Shown: positions 45,128 through 53,733, counted from the first letter of the stretch. The stretch is 64,000 bases of DNA from Streptomyces griseoloalbus (GCA_014650015.1 BMUD01000020.1:62001-126000); one strand, 5' to 3'. The notes: generated by a model from the sequence alone, not told the origin. Made by a program: numbers and translations.

Positions 45128-46894
45128 TCACTTGGCGCACTCGACCTTGTCCGCCGTGGACTTCTGGATGTCGTCGGGCGCCTTGTCCGGCGGCGTGAGC
45201 GAGACGCCGGCGCCCTTGAAGTCCTTGCCGAGGGTCAGTGACATCGCGGGCACGCCCTGGGCGTTGGTGACGCTCTCGCCGGGCTTCATCGCCGACCCGG
45301 ACAGCCCCAGGATGTCGGCCAGGCGGCGTGCCTGGGCGGCCTGGTCGGGGGCGTACTCGAGCGTAGTCCTGCTCAGTTCCGCGGGTGCGTTGCCGGCGTT
45401 CTCGGACTTGTCGACGCCCTGGTCGACCTGGAGCCAGCTGAGCATCTCCTGGGCGCTGCCGCCGGGTGCGCCGCCGTTGAGGATGCGGACACGGACCTCG
45501 GAGGCCGGTGCCTTCTCGCCCTTCAGCCGGGCGGCGACTTCGGCCTTCTCCTTCTTCTTCTGCTTCTTGACCGCGGTGAACGACACGTCGTTCCTGATCA
45601 GGTCGAAGACCTTCGGGGCCTCGGTCTCGTTGAGGACGACGGTCGCCTTCACCTGTTCCGCGGGGTTGTCCTTCACCGGCACGGTGGTGAAGGACAGGTT
45701 CTTGACGTTGAGCTTGCCCAGCTCCAGGCCGAGGTCCCTGAGCTTGCCGATGCTGTCCAGCTGGGAGTCGACGGTGAGCGCCTCGGTGCCCGCCTCGGCG
45801 AGCTTGATCATCTTGGACGGGCTGGTGAGCGTGTCGTTCGACTTCAGTTTGCGCATCAGCGCGCTCAGGAACTGCTGCTGCAGCGCGATCCGGCTCAGGT
45901 CGCCGCCCAGGCCGACCGAGTGCCGGGTGCGGACGAACGCCAGGGCCTGTTCGCCCTCGATGGTGTGTGTGCCCCGGGACAGCTTCAGATGGGAGTCCGG
46001 GTCGTCGATGTCCTTCGCCAGACACACCTCGACGCCGCCGACCGCCGAGGTCAGCGTCTTGACGGCGTTGAAGTCGGCCACCATGAAGTTGTCCGGCTTG
46101 ATCCCGGTCAGCTCGGTCACGGTCCGCATGGTGCAGCTGGGCGTGCGACCGCTCTGGCCCAGGCTGGTGTTGAAGCGGACGCCGGTGGAGCCCGGGATCA
46201 CCTTCTGGCTGCCGTCCTCCTGCTGCGTCGGGCAGTCGGGGATGTCGACTATCAGGTCGCGCGGGATGCTCAGCGCGGTCGCGTTGGAGCGGTCCTTGGA
46301 GACGTGCAGCAGGATCGTGGTGTCGGCGTGCCCGGCACTGCCCGTGTCGCCGTAGCCCTCGTTGCCCGAACCGGTGCGCTTGTCGGTGCCGATCACCAGG
46401 ATGTTGATCGCCTTGTCCTTGCTGAAGCCACCGGTGCCGGCGCCGTCGTCGGAGACGGACGTGATGTTGTCGTTCAGGTGCTCCAGGTACAGGTAGCCGC
46501 CCACGCCGGTGGCGAGCACCACGAACGCCATGGTGCCGCCGGTCCACAGCAGGGCCTTCTTCGCCTTCGGCTGCTTCTTCGCCGGCCGGCGCCCGCGCCG
46601 CCCCGGCGGCGGCTCCTCCGGCGCGCCCCGGCGCCTGCGCTGCGGCGGCACCTCCCGGCCGGGCTTCTCCGGCTCCGGTGCCCCACGGCCGGGCCGCTCG
46701 GGCGAACGGCCCGGTGACGCCGACCGGCCGCGCCGGGTCCTCGCACCCGAGGAGCGGGAACCGCGCGGACGGGGGACCGGTGACTGCGCTGCGGAAGGAC
46801 TCAGTCGCAGTTCGTATTCACCGGTGTCCGGATTGAGTACCCACTGGTCTGCGGGGTCGATGTTCTCCGCCCGCCCACGGCCTTGCGCGTCCAC
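45128..46894 (-). CDS. LCP family protein 6
   Basis: 588 residues from GTG at 46894; GGAGGA lies 11 bases upstream. Tail carries IDPADQWVLNPDTGEYELR near residues 12-30, the motif it shares with LCP protein 1, followed by a long Pro/Arg/Gly-rich linker and a membrane segment (KKALLWTGGTMAFVVLATGVGGYLYL). LCP domain: AINILVIGTDKRTGSGNEGYG, HADTTILLHVSKDRS, LSIPRDLIVDIPDC, RFNTSLGQSGRTPSCT, EGEQALAFVRTRHSVGL. LytR_C: EVRVRILNGGAPGGSAQEMLSWLQ; ends DKVECAK. Orthologous in layout to LCP protein 1, so the two are paralogs about 35 kb apart. Confidence 0.92.
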   Translation of the reverse strand: MDAQGRGRAENIDPADQWVLNPDTGEYELRLSPSAAQSPVPRPRGSRSSGARTRRGRSASPGRSPERPGRGAPEPEKPGREVPPQRRRRGAPEEPPPGRRGRRPAKKQPKAKKALLWTGGTMAFVVLATGVGGYLYLEHLNDNITSVSDDGAGTGGFSKDKAINILVIGTDKRTGSGNEGYGDTGSAGHADTTILLHVSKDRSNATALSIPRDLIVDIPDCPTQQEDGSQKVIPGSTGVRFNTSLGQSGRTPSCTMRTVTELTGIKPDNFMVADFNAVKTLTSAVGGVEVCLAKDIDDPDSHLKLSRGTHTIEGEQALAFVRTRHSVGLGGDLSRIALQQQFLSALMRKLKSNDTLTSPSKMIKLAEAGTEALTVDSQLDSIGKLRDLGLELGKLNVKNLSFTTVPVKDNPAEQVKATVVLNETEAPKVFDLIRNDVSFTAVKKQKKKEKAEVAARLKGEKAPASEVRVRILNGGAPGGSAQEMLSWLQVDQGVDKSENAGNAPAELSRTTLEYAPDQAAQARRLADILGLSGSAMKPGESVTNAQGVPAMSLTLGKDFKGAGVSLTPPDKAPDDIQKSTADKVECAK

Positions 46895-47137
46895 GGTCGC
46901 TCGAATCCTCCGTCGGGGCCACGCGGCGCCTTTCCCCTCCCAAGGCGCTCGGGTCTCGGTCACACAGTGCGGGATCTCAGGAGGGACCTGAAGGAACGGA
47001 CGCACCGGAGCGCTCACACTAACGGTCCTGGTCGCCCCCGGGCGACGCCGGTGACGAATTACACGTCCTCACAAGGGGCAATCCGCCCATTTCCCTGGAT
47101 GAGAGTTCGCAGCCTTGGAGTTGGTTTGGTGGAGGCT

Positions 47138-48343
47138 TTACGCGCAGGTGTCCTCGGCGGCGGTGTTCCCCGAGAAGGTGGGGACGGGGGAAGCGCCGCC
47201 GGACGACTTCCCGGATTCCTTTTCCGTGGCCTTTTCGTCACCATCCGTACCGACCGCCACGGGCGCGTCCCTGCGCAGCCGCTCGAACAGTTTCTCCGCG
47301 GCGGGCTGCGCGAGCTGGTCCCGATTGACGTTCCCGGCGTACGGCTCCCGCGGAACGGTCAGGAATTGCACACCTTCCGTGGGGATCTCGCGCAGCCCCC
47401 GCACGAGTTCGTACAGCCCCCGCAAACTGGCCAGCCCCGGGTCGGTCATGAGCGACGAGGTGGCCGCGTCCAGAACGGGATACAGCTTCACCGGATTCAG
47501 CAGAACGTCATTGCTGCGCACCTTGCCGACCAGTGCGCCGAGGAACCGCTGCTGCCGCTCCATGCGGCCGGTGTCGCTGCCGTCGCCGAGGCTCTTGCGG
47601 GCGCGGACATAACCGAGCGCCTGCTCCCCGTTCAGCGTCACCCGGCCCGCCGGCAGCCTCAGTTCGGCGGCCTCGTCGTCGATGGGCTCGCGCAGGCACA
47701 CGTCGACGCCGTCCACCGCGTCGACCATGTCCTTGAAACCGTCGAAGTCGACGACGACATGGTGATCGACGCGAATGTCCGTGAGTTTCTCGACGGTGCG
47801 GATGGTGCAGGCCGAACCGCCCACCTCAAAAGCGGAGTTGAACATCGTGAACATCGGTTCGGAACGTGATCCGTCCGGGCGGCGGCAGCCGGGAACGTTC
47901 ACCATCAGATCCCGGGGTATGGACACCGCGGTGGCGCTGCGCCGGCCCGCCGACAGGTGCAGCAGGATCACGGTGTCCGACCGCTCCGTCCCCGGGTCCC
48001 GCCCGTAGCGCCCGTTCTCGTCCCCCGAGCGCGAGTCCGACCCGATCAGCAGGATGTTCCGGGCGTCCTTGACGAGCGAGGTGGGCCGCTCCTCCTCGAA
48101 CCGTGCGAGCTCGGCCGCCGCCGCCTCGTCGGGGGTGATGTTCCCCTCCAGCTTCATGTACACCGCCCACCCGGCCCCGGCGGCCGCGACGAGTAGGGCG
48201 GTGACCGCGAGCGCCGTGCCGTGCGCCCAGCGCCGCCGCCGGCGCCGGGCCCGCCCCCGCCCGCTCGCCGAGGACCCCCTCCCCGGGCCGAGAGCACGCC
48301 GGCCCCCCGGCTGCGCGGAGGACGCGCCTGCGGTGTCGCTCAT
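47138..48343 (-). CDS. LCP family protein 7 (no LytR_C domain)
   Basis: 401 residues from ATG at 48343; a GTG 12 bases upstream has no room for a ribosome site. Arg-rich tail (SGRGRARRRRRRWAHG), membrane segment about 41-62, LCP domain with ARNILLIGSDSRSGDENGRYG, RSDTVILLHLSAGRRS, SIPRDLMVNVPGC, FNSAFEVGGSACT, VDAVDGVDVCLR, LNGEQALGYVRARKSLGDG and RMERQQRFLGALV. The C-terminus is a short Ser/Gly tail ending AAEDTCA. Lies at the outer edge of the LCP island. Confidence 0.91.
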   Translation of the reverse strand: MSDTAGASSAQPGGRRALGPGRGSSASGRGRARRRRRRWAHGTALAVTALLVAAAGAGWAVYMKLEGNITPDEAAAAELARFEEERPTSLVKDARNILLIGSDSRSGDENGRYGRDPGTERSDTVILLHLSAGRRSATAVSIPRDLMVNVPGCRRPDGSRSEPMFTMFNSAFEVGGSACTIRTVEKLTDIRVDHHVVVDFDGFKDMVDAVDGVDVCLREPIDDEAAELRLPAGRVTLNGEQALGYVRARKSLGDGSDTGRMERQQRFLGALVGKVRSNDVLLNPVKLYPVLDAATSSLMTDPGLASLRGLYELVRGLREIPTEGVQFLTVPREPYAGNVNRDQLAQPAAEKLFERLRRDAPVAVGTDGDEKATEKESGKSSGGASPVPTFSGNTAAEDTCA

Positions 48344-48612
48344 GACCGGGTCCACCCCTCACTGCGTACGGGACCGGGACGGCGTACGGAATGGCATACG
48401 GGCGTGTGGTGCGTACGGGTGTGGCCCGCGCGCGCCGGTGCGCGGGCCCGGGGTGGTCCCCGTGCGTACGGGAGTGCGGTGTGCGCGGCACGTGGCGTGT
48501 GCCGCTGATACGACGATGACCCGGGAGGGCGGCGCGGGGCGGGTGGTGTTGCGCCGAACGGGGGACGGGACGGGGCGGACGGGTGAGGTGGGAGGAGGGG
48601 AGCGGGGCCCTG
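48344..48612. other. Upstream region of LCP gene 7 with GCGTACGG repeats
   Basis: GCGTACGG occurs at 48364, 48382, 48411 and 48464, and GCATACGG at 48394. No coding region supported. The repeats lie just upstream of the LCP protein 7 start and could bind a regulator. Confidence 0.5.
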
Positions 48613-48673
48613 GGGCCTGTCCGACAGTTCCCGCCCGCCCTGCGGGCGACGACGCGAATGGCCAGACAGGCCC
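48613..48673. repeat. Dispersed TAGGGCCTGTC element, complete copy
   Basis: A 61-bp element with inverted ends GGGCCTGTC (48613-48621) and GACAGGCCC (48665-48673), and an inner CGCCCGCCCTGCGGGCG. Its right end, read on the minus strand as TAGGGCCTGTC, provides the stop codon of the TIGR03089 gene. Left half matches 2721-2763. Confidence 0.8.
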
Positions 48674-49434
48674 TAACGGGAGATGACCGTCACCCGCTCG
48701 CTCTCCACCCGCTTGTCCAGCGCGTCGTCCCCGAGACGGTCCAGGTTCCGGCACAGCACCACGGAGCCGCCGGTCGCCAGCGGTCCGTACAGTCCCGTGT
48801 TCAGGCCCTCCCAGGTGTCGAACGGCAACGCCGACAGGACCCGCGAGCCCGGCCCGGTCAGACCGAGGTCCGCCGCCTCCGCCCGGGCCCGCTCGACCAC
48901 CTCCGCCCCGGTGAACTCCCGCCCCGCCACGATCAGCGCCGGCTCCTCGGGGTCGACGGGCGCGTACGGCACGAACCGGTCGCCCTGCCCCGGCACCTCG
49001 ACGGCGTAGTCGGCGAAGCCCTCCGGCGGCTGCGGGAAGCGCCCGCCGAGCGGCCTGAGCGCCAGCGCGACCCGGGCGCCCGAGCAGGCCCGCGCCGCCT
49101 CCAGCGACTCCGCCTCCGGACCGCTCACCACCACGTCCGCCGCCGCCGGGTCCCCGGCCACGTCCGCGACCACGCCCACCGACGCGCACGCCAGCAGCCA
49201 GACCGCCGTCTGCCAGTGCGCGGGGAGCAGCAGGGCCACCCGGTCGCCGGGTTCGACGGACAGTTCGTCCTGGAGGAGGTTGGCGGTCTTGGCCACCCAA
49301 TTGGCGAAGGTGGCCACGGACAATTCGACGCGTTCGCCCGTGGCGTCGTCGTAGAAGGTCACCAGAGGGCGTCCCGGGTCCGCGGCCAGCGCGGAACTCA
49401 GCAGGTCGGCAGGGGTGCGGTCGGTCGCGTTCAC
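48673..49434 (-). CDS. TIGR03089 family protein
   Basis: 253 residues from GTG at 49434 (VNATDRTPADLLSSALAADPGRPLVTFYDDATGERVELSVATFANWVAKTANLLQDEL). It resembles the N-terminal half of AMP-binding (acyl-CoA synthetase-like) enzymes but is short and lacks the ATP-binding and C-terminal parts, as is typical for TIGR03089. TACGCT lies 8-13 bases upstream of the GTG, so a leaderless start is possible. Function unknown; the family occurs in actinobacteria next to an LCP gene, as here. The stop codon TAG is supplied by a repeat element. Confidence 0.85.
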   Translation of the reverse strand: MNATDRTPADLLSSALAADPGRPLVTFYDDATGERVELSVATFANWVAKTANLLQDELSVEPGDRVALLLPAHWQTAVWLLACASVGVVADVAGDPAAADVVVSGPEAESLEAARACSGARVALALRPLGGRFPQPPEGFADYAVEVPGQGDRFVPYAPVDPEEPALIVAGREFTGAEVVERARAEAADLGLTGPGSRVLSALPFDTWEGLNTGLYGPLATGGSVVLCRNLDRLGDDALDKRVESERVTVISR

Positions 49435-49563
49435 CCGCGCAAGCGTACGCCGACCCGTCCGCGCGCACCGCCCGCGCGGGGCACCGGTTCGGAGGAACGG
49501 GCTCCGACGGCCCGTCAATTCCCCGGGTGGCAGATGTGTCTGACTGTGCCCAAGGTCGGTGGT

Positions 49564-50979
49564 ATGCGTGGAATCCTTGCTTCCTCAATCGGTGTCACCT
49601 GCGCCGCCGCCCTCGCCCTCCCGCTCGTTCCGCCCGCCACCGCGGCGGCCGCGAGAACGGCGCCGACGGCAGATGCGGCCACGCGCGCAGCGGTGACAAC
49701 CCCGCCCGACGTCCCCGGCAGCACCCAGTCGCTGCCCCTGCGGACCCTCACCCGCGACCGGGCCTCCGGCGCCGCCGTCCTCGGCCTCACCCCGCGGGCC
49801 GTACGGCACTTCTCCCTCCTCGGTGTCGTCTGGGACGACCCCGCCGCCGAACTCCACGGCCGCGTCCAGGTCCGCACCCGGGCGGCCGGCGCCGGCGCCT
49901 GGACCGGCTGGCAGGACGTGGAGACCCACTACGCCGACCACGCGGCCGATCCGGGCAGCGCGGAAGCCGCCTCGGACCGGGTCCGCGGCGCCACGGCACC
50001 GCTGTGGGTGGGGGAGTCGGACGGCGTGGAGATCCGGGTCCGGCCGGAGCCCGGCGCGTACGGGGCCGACGACCCACCGGCCGGGCTGCCCTCCGGGCTG
50101 CGGCTCGACCTCGTCGACCCGGGGTCGGCCGCTCCGCCCGCGGGTGACGCTGCGGACGAGGCCGTGGAGGAGGTCGTGGACGAGGCTGTGGACGAGGCCG
50201 TGGACGGTCGCACCGGTGTGATGAGCGCCGAGGCGACCGCCGCCTCCGCGGCCAACGACGGACTCGCACCGCTCGGCGCCACCGAGATCCCGGCGCTGAC
50301 GGGCGAACAGACCCGGCAGGAACTGCTCACCCTGCGCGGGCCGGAACTGACCGAGCAGCAGCGGGCCAAGCCGTACATCGGGCCGCGCCCCGCCATCGTC
50401 ACCCGGCGCGGCTGGGGGGCGGACGAGAGCCTGCGGGCGAGGCAGTTCGTGTACACCGGCAAGGTCAAGGCGGCCTTCGTGCACCACACCGCCTCCGGCA
50501 ACAACTACTCGTGCGCGCAGGCTCCTTCACTGATCCGCGGGTTCTACCGCTATCACGTCAGGAGCCTGGGCTGGCGGGACATCGGCTACAACTTCCTCGT
50601 CGACAAGTGCGGGAGTATCTACGAGGGCCGGGCCGGGGGAGTGGCGAAGCCGGTCAGGGGCGCCCATACCTACGGGTTCAACACCGACACCACGGGGATC
50701 GCGGTGATCGGCTCCTACGGCTCCACGAAGCCGTCGTCCTCCGCGGTGAAGGCCATCGCCCGGCTCACCGCCTGGAAACTCGGACTGCACGGCATGAATC
50801 CGCGCGCGAAGACATATCTGAAGTCCGGTGGTGGCAATCTCTACCGAAAAGGTAAGAAGGTACGACTGAACGTGATCTCCGGTCACCGGGACGGGTTCAA
50901 CACCTCGTGCCCAGGGGGGAAGCTCTACCGCAAGCTCGGCACCGCGCGTTCCACGGCGGCTCGTTACCAGGGCCGCTGA
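49564..50979 (+). CDS. Secreted PGRP-type N-acetylmuramoyl-L-alanine amidase
   Basis: 471 residues from ATG at 49564. Signal peptide MRGILASSIGVTCAAALALPLVPPATAAAA. Residues 40-210 are a beta-rich region (HFSLLGVVWDD, GRVQVRTRAAGAGAWTGWQDVETH, PLWVGESDGVEIRV) of a type seen before actinobacterial PGRP domains. A low-complexity DEAVEEVVDEAVDEAVD linker follows. The amidase domain has IVTRRGWGAD, AFVHHTASGNNYSC with a zinc His, LGWRDIGYNFLVDKCGSIYEGRAGG, and SGHRDGFNTSCPG with the second His and Cys. It cleaves the bond between MurNAc and L-Ala in peptidoglycan. Confidence 0.93.
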   Translation: MRGILASSIGVTCAAALALPLVPPATAAAARTAPTADAATRAAVTTPPDVPGSTQSLPLRTLTRDRASGAAVLGLTPRAVRHFSLLGVVWDDPAAELHGRVQVRTRAAGAGAWTGWQDVETHYADHAADPGSAEAASDRVRGATAPLWVGESDGVEIRVRPEPGAYGADDPPAGLPSGLRLDLVDPGSAAPPAGDAADEAVEEVVDEAVDEAVDGRTGVMSAEATAASAANDGLAPLGATEIPALTGEQTRQELLTLRGPELTEQQRAKPYIGPRPAIVTRRGWGADESLRARQFVYTGKVKAAFVHHTASGNNYSCAQAPSLIRGFYRYHVRSLGWRDIGYNFLVDKCGSIYEGRAGGVAKPVRGAHTYGFNTDTTGIAVIGSYGSTKPSSSAVKAIARLTAWKLGLHGMNPRAKTYLKSGGGNLYRKGKKVRLNVISGHRDGFNTSCPGGKLYRKLGTARSTAARYQGR

Positions 50980-51100
50980 GGCGGCCCGTGCGTCCCTTCC
51001 TGCCGGAGGCACCACCGTCGCACGTGCTGTGGAACGGTCTGCATACACTGGCCGGCCGAAAGACAGTTCGGCCGGTCCCGGCAGGAAGCAGAGACGACAG

Positions 51101-52183
51101 GTGACAGAAGCGATCCTCCTGGTCGGCGGCAAGGGCACGCGACTGCGCCCCCTCACGGTGCACACACCCAAGCCCATGGTCCCGGCGGCCGGGGTGCCCT
51201 TCCTCACGCACCAGCTGGCGAGAGCGAGAGCCGCGGGCGTCGAACACATCGTCATGGCCACGTCCTACCTGGCCGAGGTCTTCGAGCCGTACTTCGGCGA
51301 CGGGGCGGCCCTCGGGCTGCACATCGAGTACGTGACGGAGGAGGAGCCGCTCGGAACGGGCGGCGCGATCCGCAACGTCGCGTCCCGGCTGCACTCGGGA
51401 CCGGACGAACCGGTACTGATCTTCAACGGGGACATCCTGACCGGACTGGACATCCGGGCGCTGGTGCGCACGCACGAGACGACGGGCGCGGACGTCTCGC
51501 TGCACCTGACGAAGGTGACGGACCCGCGCGCCTACGGGCTGGTCCCCACGGACGACACGGGACGGGTGCTCGCGTTCCTGGAGAAGCCCCAGACGCCGGA
51601 GGAGATCGTCACCGATCAGATCAACGCGGGGGCGTACGTCTTCCGCCGCTCGCTGATCGACACGATCCCGACGGGCCGGCCGGTGTCGGTGGAGCGGGAG
51701 ACGTTCCCGCGGCTGCTGTCGGCCGGGGCCCATCTCCAGGGCATGGTCGACTCCACGTACTGGCTGGACCTGGGCACTCCCGCGGCCTTCGTACGGGGAT
51801 CGGCGGATCTGGTGCTCGGCCGTGCGCCGTCGCCCGCGGTGCCCGGTCGCTGCGGTGACCGGCTGGTACTGCCCACGGCGACCGTGGCACCCGATGCGAA
51901 GCTCGCGGGCGGGACGGTGGTGGGCGAGGGCGCGTTCGTGGCGGAGGGCGCGCGCGTCTTCGGCAGCACGATCCTTCCCGGGGCGGTCATCGAGCCGGGC
52001 GCGGTCGTCACCGACTCGCTGATAGGCACCCGGGCGCGGGTGGGCGAACGCTCGGTCCTCACCGGCACGGTGATAGGCGACGGAGCGGTCATCGGCGCCC
52101 GCAACGAACTCCGCGAGGGCGCCCGCGTGTGGTGCGACGCCCGCATCCCGGCCGGGGCGGTCCGCTTCTCCTCGGACCAGTAG
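51101..52183 (+). CDS. Sugar-1-phosphate nucleotidyltransferase (mannose-1-phosphate guanylyltransferase type)
   Basis: 360 residues from GTG at 51101, with GGAAG upstream. Nucleotidyltransferase domain: AILLVGGKGTRLRPLTVHTPKPMVPAAGVPFL, GLHIEYVTEEEPLGTGGAI, LIFNGDILTG, ITDQINAGAYVFRR, DSTYWLDLGTPAAFVRGSADL. From about residue 255 it has a left-handed beta-helix of hexapeptide repeats (ATVAPDAKLAGGTVVGEGAFVAEGARVFG...). This two-domain layout is that of actinobacterial GDP-mannose pyrophosphorylases; glucose-1-phosphate thymidylyl activity is the alternative. It would supply activated sugar for wall polymers and mannosylation. Confidence 0.9.
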   Translation: MTEAILLVGGKGTRLRPLTVHTPKPMVPAAGVPFLTHQLARARAAGVEHIVMATSYLAEVFEPYFGDGAALGLHIEYVTEEEPLGTGGAIRNVASRLHSGPDEPVLIFNGDILTGLDIRALVRTHETTGADVSLHLTKVTDPRAYGLVPTDDTGRVLAFLEKPQTPEEIVTDQINAGAYVFRRSLIDTIPTGRPVSVERETFPRLLSAGAHLQGMVDSTYWLDLGTPAAFVRGSADLVLGRAPSPAVPGRCGDRLVLPTATVAPDAKLAGGTVVGEGAFVAEGARVFGSTILPGAVIEPGAVVTDSLIGTRARVGERSVLTGTVIGDGAVIGARNELREGARVWCDARIPAGAVRFSSDQ

Positions 52184-52240
52184 CGCAAACGCGCGGTGGG
52201 CGCCCCCCACCGCGCCACCAGCGGCCGGCCGCGCCGCCCC

Positions 52241-52381
52241 CACTGCGGTCAGTCACTGCCGCCCACTGCGGTCAGCCGCGCCGCCCCACTGCGGTCAGTC
52301 ACTGCCGCCCACTGCGGGCAGTCGTGCCGCTCTCACTGCGGCCGGCCGCGCCGCGCCCACTGCGGGCAGTCGTGCCGCTGG
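52241..52381. repeat. 23-bp tandem array built from a dispersed repeat end
   Basis: CACTGCGG recurs at 52241, 52264, 52287, 52310, 52334 and 52358 (period 23-24). The repeated word CACTGCGGGCAGTCGTGCC in the last two clear copies equals the left end of dispersed element copy A, which the array runs into. Gap 52184-52650 holds only these repeats. Confidence 0.85.
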
Positions 52382-52432
52382 GGCGGCACGGGTGGGCGCG
52401 GCGGCACCCCGCAAGCGCCGGGCTGCGCAACC
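52353..52432 (+). repeat. Dispersed repeat element, copy A
   Basis: Runs from CGCCCACTGCGGGCAGTC through GCGCGGCGGCACCCCGCAAG to GCTGCGCAACC. It matches 5265-5332 directly and 62991-63080 in reverse complement over 65-80 positions. Contains the hairpin GTGCCGC...GCGGCAC. Confidence 0.75.
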
Positions 52433-52485
52433 ACCCCCCCGGCCCACCCCCAGCACGGCCCCGGCCCACATCAGCACCGGCCCGT

Positions 52486-52623
52486 GCAACCCCCGCACCG
52501 GCCCCCGCGCAACCCCCGCACCGGCCCCCGCGCAACCCCCGCACCGGCCCCCGTGCAACCCCCGCACCGGCCCCCGTGCAACCCCCGCACCGGCCCCCGT
52601 GCAACCCCCGCACCGGCCCCTCG
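52486..52623. repeat. 23-bp tandem repeat, six copies
   Basis: GCAACCCCCGCACCGGCCCC starts units at 52486, 52509, 52532, 52555, 52578 and 52601, exactly 23 bp apart. Only one position varies (CGCGC or CGTGC at the junction). It ends shortly before the AlkA stop. Confidence 0.93.
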
Positions 52624-52650
52624 TGCCCCCCTCAACCGGCCCAACCAGCC

Positions 52651-53652
52651 TCACAGCCGCCCGATATCCCCGTACGGCATCCGCGGCGCCCGCCGCCCCG
52701 GCACCCGCCCGCTCAGCAGAATCAACCGCGCGGCCCGATGCCGCTGCCCCGCGTACGGCTCCAGCAGCGACAGCATCACAGCGTCATCCGCATGCCGGTC
52801 CCCCGCCAGCGCGAACCCCACGATCCCCGGCAGGTGCAGATCCCCCACGGTCACCGCGTCCGCCGCCCCATGACTGCGCTGCACCGTCTCCGCCGACGTC
52901 CACGGCCCGATCCCCGACACCAACTCCAACCGCTCCTGCGCCGCCGCCGGAGGCATCCCCACCGCCTCCTCCAGCCGCGCGGCGACCCGCGCCGCCCGCA
53001 GGACCGTCGACGCCCGCTTGTCGTCGACCCCGGCACGGTGCCACTCCCAGGACGGGATCAGCGCCCACGTCCTCGGCGCCGGCATCACCGACATCCGCTC
53101 CGGTGCGGGCCCGGGCGCCGGCTCCCCGTACTTCCGCACCAGCAGCCGCCACGCCCGGTACGCCTCACCGGTCGTGACCTTCTGCTCCAGGATCGACGGG
53201 ATCAACGACTCCAGCACCAGCCCGGTACGCGTCAGCCGCAGTCCCGGCCGCCGGTGCCGGGTCAGCGCCAGCAGTTTGTGCCGCGGTACGAAGGCGGACG
53301 GATCGTCGTCCGCCCCGAGCGTCTGCGGCAGCCGCTCCAGGAGCCAGTCGGCGCCCGGCCCCCACGCCTCTCCCCGGATCTCACCGGCCCGCCCCGTCAC
53401 CCGGAGCGTCCCCGGACCCGCCGGCGTCAGACTGGCCCGCCACACGGAGCCGTCCGGCAGCGCCCGGAACGTCGGGTCCCCGGGCCCGCGCCGCAACGGC
53501 CCGAGCACCAGGCCGAGGTCCAGCGGGCCGTCCGGTACCCACGTCCGTACCCGGGCCGGAGCCGGCGCCTGGCGGGGGACTCCCGCGGGCACGGCGACAT
53601 GCCCGCCGCGCACGGACGTACGCGTCGGGCGGGGAGGGAAACGTCCTGCCAC
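52651..53652 (-). CDS. DNA-3-methyladenine glycosylase, AlkA family
   Basis: 333 residues from GTG at 53652. Base-excision repair enzyme that removes alkylated purines. N-terminal TBP-like part (PLDLGLVLGPLRRGPGDPTF..DGSVWRASL) then the helix-hairpin-helix glycosylase core: SLIPSILEQKVTTGEAYRAWRLLVRKYG, LELVSGIGPWTSAETVQRSHGAADAVTVGDLHLP with the HhH loop SGIGPWT and the catalytic Asp in VGDLHL. No Ada domain. The C-terminal 20 residues (LILLSGRVPGRRAPRMPYGDIGRL) are basic. Confidence 0.9.
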   Translation of the reverse strand: MAGRFPPRPTRTSVRGGHVAVPAGVPRQAPAPARVRTWVPDGPLDLGLVLGPLRRGPGDPTFRALPDGSVWRASLTPAGPGTLRVTGRAGEIRGEAWGPGADWLLERLPQTLGADDDPSAFVPRHKLLALTRHRRPGLRLTRTGLVLESLIPSILEQKVTTGEAYRAWRLLVRKYGEPAPGPAPERMSVMPAPRTWALIPSWEWHRAGVDDKRASTVLRAARVAARLEEAVGMPPAAAQERLELVSGIGPWTSAETVQRSHGAADAVTVGDLHLPGIVGFALAGDRHADDAVMLSLLEPYAGQRHRAARLILLSGRVPGRRAPRMPYGDIGRL

Positions 53653-53681
53653 GAGAGATCCCAGCGGTGGAGGTGAAACGG

Positions 53682-53705
53682 GGGGCCCTGCGAGCGGAGG
53701 GCCCC
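53682..53705 (-). terminator. Terminator hairpin after fbiB
   Basis: GGGGCCCT (53682-53689) with AGGGCCCC (53698-53705), loop GCGAGCGG, 28 bases after the fbiB stop and before the AlkA start. Confidence 0.7.
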
Positions 53706-53733
53706 TATGAGGGTAGGCGTCCGCGCTTCCGGC

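Noticed and set aside
41698-45198. Plus-strand frame of 1166 codons
   Set aside because: It runs antisense through two LCP genes and has no domain; long antisense frames are expected at this GC content.
52486-52623. 23-bp repeats considered as an iteron-type origin
   Set aside because: No replication initiator gene, no AT-rich region and extremely C-rich units.
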